A DNA stretch of 64,000 nucleotides. It comes from Parietaria judaica. Taxonomy: Eukaryota > Streptophyta > Magnoliopsida > Rosales > Urticaceae. The stretch covers positions 17,019,501 through 17,083,500 of the forward strand of contig OX940870.1 in the NCBI GenBank assembly GCA_954871525.1. The letters are read 5' to 3'. A program made the translations under genes and the position numbers. This document shows positions 47,148 to 58,603 of this stretch, in pieces (position 1 is the first letter of the stretch; each line of letters begins with the position of its first letter). Below the pieces are notes generated by a model that saw nothing but the letters and a program-made list of their open reading frames with translations, searched no databases and was not told the DNA's origin.

Positions 47148-47693
47148 TGTGAGCTTAAGCTTGATTTAGTCCGGGTGACGACCAGAAGCCATGACGGGCA
47201 GAAACACTTGGGAGAAGTCAGCCCGGGTACCGACCAGAACAAGGGACGGACAGACGTTCAGCCCAGCTCGGGTGAACACATGAAGAGAGTCCGCATAGAA
47301 GGCAAGCTCAGCCCGGAGCATACGAGCATGTCAGCTCGGGGACAGAAAGATTGTCCGGGCAGGAAAGGGAAAGTCTACCCAGAATGGAAAACGCGTAGCT
47401 TCAGGAGCAAGCAAATCAAGTCAAAGATTTGACGAGATTATTTAGGGTAGTTTCCAGATTTAGTGCGATTCTGCTAGCTAGGGTTTTGCCTATATGAGGC
47501 CTATATAAACCTAGCAGTGTACTCTGTAAATTAAGAGTTGAGTCGAGTAGAGTCGAGTCCATTAGTCTTATCTTTTGTAATTGCCTTCAATATTAATCAG
47601 AGAATTTTCTTCTCCCAAATTCGTGTTCTTAAGTTCGCTTGATTCGTGGTGATTAGTCGTGTTATTCGCAGATCCGTGATTTGGGATCCAACA
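47148..47693 (+). repeat. 5' LTR of the Copia element
   Basis: 546 bp. TATA box CCTATATAAACC at about 47499-47510, followed by a leader with GAGTCGAGTAGAGTCGAGTC and a TTTTGTAATTGCC stretch near the likely R/U5 boundary. Confidence 0.97.
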
Positions 47694-47695
47694 AG

Positions 47696-47707
47696 TGGTA
47701 TCAGAGC
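47696..47707 (+). other. Primer-binding site (initiator methionine tRNA)
   Basis: TGGTATCAGAGC two bases after the LTR end. Confidence 0.95.
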
Positions 47708-47721
47708 TTCAATCTAAGAAC

Positions 47722-50700
47722 ATGTCTTCATCAGAATCGACGATCGGAGATCTGGTAGTGAAGAAACCAGAATCCAGGGAAGGCACAGTAACACTCCATT
47801 ACCCCATGCTCACGAAGAGCAATTACGCCGTGTGGGTGCTGAAGATGAAGGTGAATCTGCAAGCGCAGGGAGTGTGGGATGCCATTGAAGGTGGCGACTC
47901 AGAAGGGCGCAAAGAAAGAATGGCACTCGCAGCAATCTACCAAGCCGTTCTAGAAGAACTCCTTCTCATGCTCTCTGAGAAGGATTCCGCAAAAGAAGCA
48001 TGGAAGACGCTTCGGACTATGCACATGGGCGCAGATCGCGTCAAGGATGCCAAAGTCCAGACCCTGAAGAGTGAATTCGAGGTCATGCGGATGAAGGAAA
48101 GCGAGTCGGTGGACGACTTCGCTCTGAGACTCACGTCCATTGTGACAGGCATACGCTCAGTAGGAGACAATATGGACGAGACCACCATTGTCACCAAATT
48201 TTTACGTACGTTGCCTCGCAGGTACATGCAGATAGTGACGTCGATTGAGCAGTTTGGCGATCTCAAGACTATGAAGGTTGAAGAGGTTGTTGGGCGTCTC
48301 AAAACCCACGAAGAGAGACTTCGGGGCTACGGCGATAAAGGAGACGAACAGAATCTCCTTCTCACGCATGAGGAGTGGACGGCGAGACAGAGAAGATCCG
48401 GGGGAGCCGAATCCTTCTCAAATTTCTCAGGACGGAACAGCTACAGTGGATAAGTCCGAGGACGCGGACAAGGTCGAGGACGAGGTCGAAGCAGAGATTC
48501 GCGAGGACGCGGAAGCATCTCGAGGCGTCAAGAAGGACCGACACGGAGAGATAAGAGCACGGTGAAGTGCTACTCTTGTCAGAAGCTCGGGCACTTTGTA
48601 TCAGAGTGCCGGAGCAGAAACCAGGGCGAGGAGGCGAACCTAGCGAGGTTCCCAGATGACCAGCCGGCATTGTTATTTTCCAAGCAGATAATACACCTGG
48701 CCGGACATATTGGCGAGAGTGAAGCCGAAGAGAACTGTCCGGAGGATTTCAGTAATCAGCGATCCGGGGAGGAGAAAGCCGAGCAGCGCTACCCGAAGAA
48801 GACCAGCGAGCAAGTCTTCCTCATTGAGGACAAGGTTTTTGCAAACCTCCTCACGCACGATGAGAAAAGAGTCAGTACTGACGTATGGTACCTTGACAAC
48901 GGTGCAAGCAACCACATGACCGGAGACCGAGCTAAGTTTGAAGAGCTCGATGAGAATATCACGGGCAGCGTGAAATTCGGCGACGAATCCGTCGTAGAAA
49001 TCAAAGGCAGAGGGTCGATCCTGTTCGAATGCAAGAATGGCGACCAGCGTTTGATGACCCAGGTTTATTACATCCCGAAGTTGAAGAGCAACATCATCAG
49101 TCTGGTGAAGATGACGGAGATCGGGAATACGGTGGTGCTAGCCGGGTCCTACCCGAAGATGTGGACCAAGGATAGAGTGCTGTTGATGAAGGTGGAGCGG
49201 ACACCCAACAGACTCTACAAAATCCTCCTGAAGACCAGCCAGCCCGTCTGCCTCATGGCGTCGATGGCAGATCCAGCTTGGTTGTGGCACGCTCGACTCG
49301 GACACGTGAACTTTCACGCGCTCAAGATGATGGGCGAGAAGAACTTGGCTTTCGGAGTTCCTAAGATACAGCACCCCGACCAGCTATGTGAGAGCTGTAT
49401 GATCGCAAAGCAGGCGAGGATACCCTTCCCGATCAAGGCCAAGTTCCGAGCAGAAAGACCCCTACAATTGGTGCACGCCGACCTCTGCGGTCCGATCACT
49501 CCTGCGACCACGGTCGGAAACACGTATTTCTTCCTACTTGTTGACGACTACAGTCGATGGATGTGGGTGTATATGCTCAAGGAGAAGAGTGGAGCTTTCG
49601 AGGCTTTCCAAAAGTTCAAGAAGATCGTGGAGAATAGCACGGTGCACAGGTTGAAGGTCTTGCATACAGACCGAGGAGGAGAATTCACCTCACAGCAGTT
49701 CGGCGAATTCTGCGACGAGGAAGGAATTCAGCGACACCTATCCGTACCCCACATGCCACAGCAGAATGGTGTTGTGGAACGATCAAACCGGACTGTGATG
49801 AACACAGCGAGGAGCTTGCTAAAGAGTATGCAGGTTCCGGCCAGCTTTTGGGGAGAAGCAGTGAGACATGCGGTCTATCTGCTTAATCGTTTACCGACCA
49901 AGGCACTAGGAGAGTGCACTCCCTACCAGGCGTGGTACGGGAAGAAACCCCACTTAGAACATTTGAAAGTGTTCGGGAGCACCGCACATGTGAAGATTGC
50001 GGGTCCTAATCTCAAGAAGCTGGATGATCGGAGTCAGAACATGGTGTACCTTGGAGCAGAGGAAGGAAGCAAGGCACACAGATTCTATGATCCACGACGC
50101 GGCAGACTCCAAGTGAGCAGAGATGCAGTGTTCAAAGAATAGATGAAGTGGGATTGGCGCGACGAACGGGGAGACCCCGAGCAGAACTCAGTGGAGTTCA
50201 GTGTCAAAGAAGACCAGGATGTTGCCGAGCAGGAGCAGCCCGGAACACCCAACTCAGGAACAGTCTTGCCAGAGATGAGAGAAACCAGCCCGGGAGAGAG
50301 CACCCCGGACACACCACGGACACCAAGTCCGAGCAGGACCAGCTCGTTCAGCTCGGGAGATTCCTCTGTTAAAGATGGGCCACGAGGATTCTGACCTCTA
50401 GCCGAATTCTACGAGCAAACTCAAGAGGTAGATTTAGAGGAACTCCCATTGCTTTGCGCAGAGGAGCCAACCAACTTCCAAGAGGCAGCAGCCAAGCAAG
50501 AGTGGCAGGAAGCGATGAAGAAGGAGATGGAGTCCATCGAGAAGAACAGAACATGGGAGCTAACTGACCTTCCAAAAGGTCACAAGTCCATCGGCCTGAA
50601 GTGGGTGTACAAGCTGAAGAAGGACACAGAGGGGAATGTCCTTAAACAGAAGGCAAGACTGGTAGCTAAAGGCTACGTGCAGAAGAAAGGTGTAGACTTC

Positions 50701-52011
50701 GACGAAGTCTTTGCACCAGTAGCGAGACTGGACACGACCAGACTGATCCTTGCCCTAGCAGCGCATCGAGGATGGGATGTTCACCACATGGATATCAAAT
50801 CAGCATTCCTAAACGGCGACCTCGAAGAAGAAGTGTACGTTAAGCAACCAGAAGGGTTTGGCGTCACAGGCAAGGAGCAGAAGGTGTACAAGCTTTCCAA
50901 GGCCTTGTACGGGTTGAGACAAGCACCAAGAGCATGGAATATACGACTCGACAAGAGCTTGAAGAATCTTGGATTTGCTAAGTGCCTGAGGAAGCAGGCA
51001 GTCTACACCAGGAGTACCGGACAAGAGACTCTGATCGTGGGCGTATACGTCGACGACCTGATCGTCACAGGATCCAGCGCAAAAGGCGTAGATGGATTCA
51101 AGCAGCAGATGATGGCCGAATTCGAGATGAGCAATCTCGGATTACTTTCGTACTATCTCGGGATCGAGGTGGAACAGAAGAAAGACTGTATTACGCTGAA
51201 GCAGTCGGCCTATGCGAGGAAGATCCTTAAACAGTTCGAGATGGAGGACTGTAACTCGAGCAAGTACCCCATGGAGGCAAAGCTACAGCTCGGGAAGGAC
51301 GCTGAAGGGAAGAAAATGAACCCCACGGAATACAGACGCGTGATCGGGTGTTTGAGATATCTCACTCATACCCGACCAGACATTGCACACGCGGTAGGAA
51401 TAGTCAGTCGTTACATGGAGAACCCCACAAGTGCACACCAGCAGGCGGTGAAGCACATATTGCGGTACGTTAAGGGGACGACAGACTACGGGATCCAGTA
51501 CAACCGAAGAAGTGGAGCAGAAGTACTCGTCGGCTTTACGGACAGTGATTTGGCCGGTGACATCGATGATAGAAAGAGTACCGGAGGGATGGCGTTTTAT
51601 CTCAACGGGAATCTAATCACATGGCAGTCCCAGAAGCAGCAGACAGTAGCTTTATCCTCTTGTGAAGCGGAGTTCATGGCGGCAACCGCAGCAGCGTGTC
51701 AGGCTATGTGGTTAAAAGGGCTACTCAATGAGATGACGAATTCCGAGCAGAAACCACCAACTCTCTACGTGGACAACAAGTCTGCAATCGCGTTGATGAA
51801 GAATCCGGTATTTCACGGACGAAGCAAACACATTGACACGAAGTATCACTATATTCGTGAGTGTGTAGAGAAACGACCAATCGTCGTAGAGTTCATCAGC
51901 ACAAGGGAACAGCGGGCAGATATTCTCACCAAGGCTTTGGCGAGAGTGAAGTTCGCAGAGATGAGAGAGCTACTCGGAGTAAGAAGTGTAGCAAGTCAAG
52001 CTTACGGGTGA
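47722..52011 (+). pseudogene. Copia gag-pol polyprotein with three in-frame stops
   Basis: A single frame of 1,430 codons from the ATG at 47722 to the TGA at 52009-52011, broken by TAA at 48451-48453, TAG at 50140-50142 and TGA at 50392-50394, with no frameshift. Domains in order: gag UBN2-type (about 47790-48340), an Arg/Gly-rich stretch, zinc knuckle CYSCQKLGHFVSEC (48568-48609), protease active site WYLDNGASNHM (near 48886), GAG-pre-integrase (WHARLGHVNFHALKMM), integrase with LVHADLCGP, VLHTDRGGEF and NGVVERSNRT carrying the catalytic acidic residues, RT with [13 protein letters not shown] and YVDDLIVTGS (near 51047), and RNase H (DSDLAGDIDDRKST, SSCEAEF, YVDNKSAIAL). All catalytic motifs are present. 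The three stops make self-supplied mobility unlikely. Confidence 0.93.
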
Positions 52012-52014
52012 GAA

Positions 52015-52560
52015 TGTGAGCTTAAGCTTGATTTAGTCCGGGTGACGACCAGAAGCCATGACGGGCAGAAACACTTAGGAGAAGTCAGCCCGGGTACCGA
52101 CCAGAACAAGGGACGGACAGACGTTCATCCCAGCTCGGGTGAACACATGAAGAGAGTCCGCATAGAAGGCAAGCTCAGCCCGGAGCATACGAGCATGTCA
52201 GCTCGGGGACAGAAAGATTGTCCGGGCAGGAAAGGGAAAGTCTACCCAGAAAGGAAAACGTGTAGCTTGAGGAGCAAGAAAATCATGTCAAAGATTTGGC
52301 GAGATTATTTAGGGTAGTTTCCAGATTTAGTGAGATTCTGTTAGCTAGGGTTTTGCCTATGTGAGGCCTATATAAACCTAGCAGTGTACTCTGAAAATTA
52401 AGAGTTGAGTCGAGTAGAGTCGAGTCCATTAGTCTTATCTTTTGTAATTGCCTTCAATATTAATCAGAGAATTTTCTTCTCCTAATTTCGTGTTCTTAAG
52501 TTCGCTTGATTCGTGGTGATTAGTCGTGTTATTCGCAGATCCGTGATTTGGGATCCAACA
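52015..52560 (+). repeat. 3' LTR of the Copia element
   Basis: 546 bp, no indels relative to the 5' LTR. It is preceded by GGGTGAGAA, a weak polypurine tract. Confidence 0.97.
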
Positions 52561-52770
52561 TTGTGGTCGCCATATAATTGGTTTATATTCTAAGATAGAA
52601 TTTGGGTATTAAAGACTCACAAATTTGAGTTCATCGTCATCATTCAGGTTGTAAACAAGCTAACGAATTGACCATATCGTAACCATGAAATAGGAGACCG
52701 CGGTCTTGTTTGTATTCCAATATTAGGAGGGGCCGAATTTGTTTCAAGGAATTACATTGAACGTATTAAT

Positions 52771-55336
52771 TGTTGGTTCTCAATGGGAATTGATCTGCCA
52801 AAAGAAGAATACGAAGAACAAAAGAAAAAGAAAGCAAGAAAACTTTGGGAGAAAAAGCTTCTCTGATTAATCGAATCGCAAATCGCAATAATGGAGTTAC
52901 AAGAAAATAAACACTAACACTAGTATAGATAGGAGACCAGAAAAACAAAACCCTAGCTAAAACTTCCTAAAATAGACTCAATCAAATCTTTACAATTTAC
53001 AATCGAATCCTAACAAAATCAGGAAACCAAATCGTATCAAATCTCCAAACTTGCTCCTCAAGTTTGCCTTCTGGTCGTATGTTCCTAGCAGGGCTGCTAG
53101 GCTCTCTTTCTGCTCGTGGAACTCTTGCTAGGAGTTCTTCTAGTAGGGGCATCTCTGGTTGGAACATTCCTGGTCGGGTCCTTTCCTGCTAGGAGGATTC
53201 TCTGGTCGTACCCATCTCTGGTGGAAAGTTCTCTGGTGGGAGAAATCCCTGGTGGGGAAATCTCTGCTAGGAGTTGAGCCATGTCAGGCTTAAACTCACA
53301 TTCTTCCCCGTAAGCTTGGCTTGAGTTGAGGTTCTTCACTCCGAGCAGCTCTCTCATCTCCGGGAACTTAGCCTTTGTGAGTATGTCTGCCCGTTCCTCC
53401 TTCGTGCTGACAAACTCCACGATGATCTTCTTATTTTCCACACACTCGCGAATATAATGATACCGAGTGTCTATGTGTTTGCTCCGACCATGAAACACTG
53501 GGTTCTTCATCAGCGCTATTACGGGACTTGTTGTCCACGTAGAGTGTAACTGGCTTTTGCTCGTCTCCAGTCACTTCACTCAGAATCCCCTATAGCCACA
53601 TAGCTTAACAAGCTGCTCCGGTGGCTTCCATGAACTCCGCTTCACACGAGGATAAAGCTATTGTCTTCTACTTATGAGATTGCCAAGTGATCAGGTTCTC
53701 GTTGAGGTAGTACACCATCCCTCTAGTGCTCTTCCTATCATTAATGTCACCTGCTAGATCACTATCTGTGAAGCCGACTAGCTCTTCTGCTCGCTCGCCT
53801 CTTCTATATTGGATCCCATAGTCCGTCGTTCCCTTCACGTCGTGCAAGATGTGCTTCACCGCCTGCTGGTGTGCGCTTGTGGGCTTCTCCATGAAACGAC
53901 TTATTATCCCATGCTGCGTGAGAAATGTCTGGTCGGGGTGAGATACCTCAGACACCCGATCACGTGTCTGTACTCCTTGGGATCCGCTTCTCTCCCTTCA
54001 ACATCCTTCTCGAGCTAGAACTTTGCCTCCATTGGATACTTGCTCGGGTTGCAATCCGCCATCTCGAACTGCTTGAGGATCTTCTTCGCATAGGCCGATT
54101 GCTTCAGCGTAATGCAATCTTTCTTCTGCTCTACCTCAATCCCAAGGTAGTAAGAAAGTAGTCCAAGGTCACTCATCTCAAACTCGGCCATCATTTACTT
54201 CTTTAATCCTTCAACTCCTCCTGAGCTGGATCCAGTGACGTCTATGAGATCCTCCACATATACTCCGACGACCGGAACTTATTGCTCAAGGTGTACACAA
54301 CCTGCTCCCTAAAGCACTTAGTGAATCCAAGACTCTTCAAGCTCTTGTCGAGGCGAATGTTCCACGCTCTTGGAGCTTGACGTAGCCCATGTAGAGCCTT
54401 GGAGAGCTTGTACACCTTCTTATCCTTGCCCTTGACGCCAAAACCTTCAGGTTAACTGAAGTAGACTTCTTCCTCGAGGTCACCATTTAAGAATGCCGAT
54501 TTGGCATACATGTGGTGAATCTCCCAACCTCGATGAGCTGGTATGGCTAGGATGAGTCTGATCGTGTCTAGTCTTGCCACGAGAGCAAAGACTTCCTCGA
54601 AGTCGACTCCTTGCTTTTGCACGTTGCCTCTGGCTACTAGCCTTGCTTTGTGCTTTAGGACATTCCCCTATGTGTCCTTCTTCAACGCCCAAACCGATTA
54701 ATTGCTCTTCGTGAGCATCGGATAATGGAGCGTCACGCTTCCTTCCGTCGATCCGATCTTTGTCGCTGTCGTCAATTCTCCTCCGGTGGACTCGCTTGGT
54801 GACAACATCTTCTTTGGCACTGAGCTTTGATACCACTTGTTGGCTCCCAATGGGAATTAATCTGCCAAAAGAAGTATACGAAGAACAAAAGAATAAGAAA
54901 GCAAGAAAACTTTGGGAGAAAAAGCTTCTCTGATTAATCGAATCGCAAATCGCAATAATGGAGTTACATGAAAATAAACACTAACACTAGTATTTATAGG
55001 AGACCAGAAAAACGAAACCCTAGCTAAAACTTCCTAAAATAGACTCAATCAAATCTTTACAATTTACAATCGAATTCTAACAAAATCAGGAAACCAAATC
55101 GTATCAAATCTCCAAACTTGCCCCTCAAGTTTGGCTTTTGGTCGTATGTTCCTAGCAGGGCTGCTACGCTCTCTTTCTGCTCGTGGAACTCTTGCTAGGA
55201 GTTCTTCTGGTAGGGGAATCTCTGGTAGGAGGATTCTCTGGTCGGACCCATCTCTGGTGGGAATTTCTATGGTGGGAGAACTCCCTGGTGGGGAAATCTC
55301 TGCTAGGAGTTGAGCCAAGTCAGACTTAAACTCACA
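52771..55336 (-). mobile_element. Internally deleted Copia element, minus strand
   Basis: LTRs at 52771-53300 (530 bp, downstream LTR) and 54838-55336 (499 bp, upstream LTR) begin TGTTGG and end CTCACA in plus orientation. TTAAT flanks both sides (52766-52770 and 55337-55341). On the minus strand the upstream LTR is followed by TGGTATCAAAGC, a primer site with one change from TGGTATCAGAGC. The other LTR is preceded by the polypurine CGGGGAAGAA. The interior is only 1.5 kb: a short gag start fused to RT, then RNase H. Protease, integrase and the gag body are gone. It is a relative of the Copia element 210 bp away, in opposite orientation, with different LTRs. Confidence 0.93.
53301..54837 (-). 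pseudogene. Gag-RT fusion remnant and RNase H of the deleted Copia element
   Basis: Minus-strand order: at about 54700-54790 a gag start ending in a LHYPMLTKSN-like motif. It runs at 54678-54687 straight into RT sequence ([16 protein letters not shown]). RT remnants follow to about 54470 and beyond with shifts. Then comes the RT end and RNase H (SAHQQAVKHIL, LVGFTDSDLAGDINDRKSTRG at 53668-53955) and the C-terminal block MKNPVFHGRSKHIDTRYHYI at 53470-53510. Stops and frameshifts are present throughout. Confidence 0.85.
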
Positions 55337-55341
55337 TTAAT

Positions 55342-58032
55342 GGCCATATTACAATGTCGTCAAATTGAGCCACCCTCCAGCCATTTTCAGTCTTAGTTAC
55401 TAATTGAATATATTACAATGTCGTCAAATTAATAAACTCGATTAATTTATATAGATGACGAGTCGAATATAAATCAGTAAGTTCAATAATATAATAAATT
55501 TGTATGGTCCCAATATTATTAATTCACCAGGTTTTATACTAGTCGTTTAGTACTATATATATACTATATATATATATATTCAATTGATGATAGGTGATAA
55601 ATTCAGCCACTTATTAAATACTTTATAATTTAACGAATCTAGCAAACAAGCTCGCTGGTAAGTATCCAACGATACGCTCCCATTTGAAGAAAAAAAAAGT
55701 TTCATCATTACTAGGAGAGTCAAATCAATTTGCATCTCTTTTAATGTGAAGTGTACGTATGTTATAAGGAAATAACTAGAAGAGATTGTGAGGGATTTTT
55801 ACAAAGTAAATGTTAATATTATAACAAATCTTAAATTGTATATATTTAATTGGCTTTACATTGGCAATAACCCTGTTATTTGCTCCACGATTCATGACCT
55901 AGAAAGGAAATCAATCTTTACAAAATCATAACTACTTGAACTTTGATATTAAAAAAAGAAAGAAGTCGTGACTTACTTGATGATACAATGAAAGAATTCC
56001 CCGACAGGCCACCACATAAGGAACTGCGTGATTAAAGGCATAAGAATTATAATATTCTTAGACAATAAAACAATCAGTTAACACGTGATTGCCCGAATTA
56101 GATCGATATATTAGTATCTTGCTGCTACAAATAAATCGTTCAATATTGTGATTCTGTAATTACTGAGATCAAAAACGATTTTCTTTTAACTAATTCTGTC
56201 ATTGTAAACTTTTACTTCGCTACAAAAACTGGTGCCAATTTTCTTGTTCATGTCATTATGAGGTTCGGACCTCCATCTTTTGCTTACGATCATAATAAGC
56301 TTAAGAACATTGATAGAAAATTAATTGCAATTTTCTCAATTCTAATATGTAGCGGTGATCATTATTGTAACAGACACAATAATGATAATCTTAGCCCTTT
56401 TGGGATAACTATTAGTTCATGTATCTATTGCTATTTTGCTATATTTTCTTAACTGTTTATTTTCTCGTGATTAATTATGATGAGCAGCTAAATCCTTCTT
56501 AAACATTCGGAAGAGTGTGAAATTTAGGGTTTGCATTAGGGTAGTGCATGAGTGTGAACAGAGTTGACGTGAAGAAGTGGGTTACAGTGTATTTGGTATG
56601 CTCCTGACTTTTGCATATGTTGGCTTTCCATGCAATCACAATCCATTATTAGCTCACGTAATTCCCTCGTAATCATAAAATCCTCAAATGACCCTTACGT
56701 ACGTCTTTCCATTCCCTCGAGCCTCGAGTTATTTTTATGTCCGACTAGTGAGTAGTGACTAATTTAGTTATTTATCTCCGCATAGTAAGATTCCAAAAAC
56801 TAGTATTGATTTTAGGTGGAAAATTCATGATATTTTATTCTCATATCTGTGTAGGGGTGAATAAATGGGTATTCGGTGTAATTATTTTATAAATAACAGA
56901 CCGAATATTGCATTTTGGTATTTTAAAAATTATATTCAAATACCCTATTTTTAAAGATGAAAACCGCATTTACATATAATCGGTTTTTGATGTTCGATTG
57001 CGTTAATTTTGATTTTTTTTGCCTGCATATACTGCTTTACATAACCTGATTACTATTATTACACATACACAAAATACTAAATACTAATATCACACATAAA
57101 GAAACGACTGATATTTACACAATATTACATCGAGAGAGTGGAGATCACAAAAATATTTTTGACTGGTTGATAGGTGTCATCAATAGAGAATAGTAAAATA
57201 TAATATTAAGCGGTAAAACCGTATTAGCGATTACGATTATCACGTAATATTGAAAACCTTGTTTTAACCTGATTCGGGTATTCGATTTTTTCTCGGTGTA
57301 ATTCGGTTTTAAACGCTTGAATAGCAGTTGCGATTTAATCCGTATCGGTTTTCGGTAAAAAGTTTGATTTTCGGTGTCTTTTGTTCACCCCCTACACACC
57401 TCAGTTTATAGATTAAACCAAGTTGATAAAAATATTGTTATAATTTATTTTTTCTAAAACAGTAATATTATTAAGTCAAAACATATTTTTAGCTGAAATT
57501 AAAAAAACAATAGAACCCTAATCATCTTAGCGATGATCATATAAATTTTGAATTTTCGGATAATTAGGATTATATTTAGTTGTGCAGCTAGTTTTATTTA
57601 TTGTTTATTTGGTTTTAGTCTCTTTTCTTTTCCTCTGATCCGTGTAAAGTTAATGAATGGGGATTGATACTTTCTTTTTCTTTAATTTCTTTGATTTTGT
57701 TCTTACTTTTTTGAGATGTTGCAAGTAATAAGTTGGTAAGTTTTGGAATAATGAGCAGCTTGGTCAATGAAATTAGAAGTTGAGTATATATATATATATA
57801 TATATATATCATATATCATGGTTTATCTTAAAATTAAATACTTCTGCTCATGAAAGAGAAGTTATGTAAACTAATAACCAAATAAATGAGGTTAGTTTGG
57901 TCAAATTACCATAATGAGTCAATAGATAGAAATAGCCTTAGCATGACACGTCAGCGATGATGTAATTAATGCGACAAACATTGTTTTAATAATTCACAAT
58001 TATCATAATATAAGAGGCTAGTATATCTGATA

Positions 58033-58070
<38 letters not shown>

Positions 58071-58500
58071 AACACGTACCTTGTCTTTGAAGAGCCATAT
58101 TAGGTGAGAGCTTAAATAAACGTACACACCCAAGACCAAGTTATAACACAAGAGACCACTGATTTCTTGAGCATGGTGAGCAAGAAAACCCTTATTACAA
58201 TTCACCTATATTCTCTCCAAGATTTTCTTTGATTTCAACATTTAAGTACATACATATTACTGTGTCTCTTCCATATCATATTTATGAACGTATATATGTA
58301 TATTTTATTTGGAAAAACAAAACCCCTAGTCGTATTAGTATCTGAAAATGTCAAAACCTAACGGAATTTGTTGGTTCCTTCAAGGTTAATCAGTGAGGTA
58401 AACTATAACTATCCACTGTCGTTGCCCTAAAACGTTTTCATACATGTATTAGATACACCAATATATAGATTCTATATCAAAGGCTATAGTTATTTCTCTC
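55342..58500. other. AT-rich intergenic sequence upstream of the NAC gene
   Basis: No gene recognised. Contains (TA)n tracts at about 55553-55580, 57785-57809 and 58034-58066; the last is about 540 bp upstream of the NAC start codon. Promoter elements of the NAC gene must lie here, but no specific site can be supported by eye. Confidence 0.5.
58034..58066. repeat. (TA)n microsatellite in the NAC upstream region
   Basis: About 16 TA units. Confidence 0.9.
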
Positions 58501-58603
58501 TTTTCGGATTTTGATACATGGATTGATTTGTATGCATATCAACCAAATAAATCATCTACAAAAGGATAAGGAAGAGAGCACGAAGATCAATAGTTCGAAT
58601 CAA

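Larger units (their letters stand above)
47148..52560 (+). mobile_element. Ty1/Copia retrotransposon, structurally complete and young
   Basis: 5,413 bp, flanked by a perfect 5-bp target duplication TTGTG (47143-47147 and 52561-52565). LTRs of 546 bp each (47148-47693, 52015-52560) begin TGTGAGCTT and end GATCCAACA. By eye they differ at about 15 positions, or roughly 2.7 percent, indicating insertion within the last one to two million years under usual plant rates. A primer-binding site and one continuous gag-pol frame interrupted by three stop codons fill the interior. The interior is markedly richer in G and C than the flanks. Two related pieces occur at 9680 and 52771. Confidence 0.97.

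Noticed and set aside
58532..58603. Upstream in-frame ATG as the NAC start
   Set aside because: It cannot be excluded, but the 24 extra residues are unlike NAC N-termini, which usually begin within about 5-20 residues of the LPPGFRF motif.
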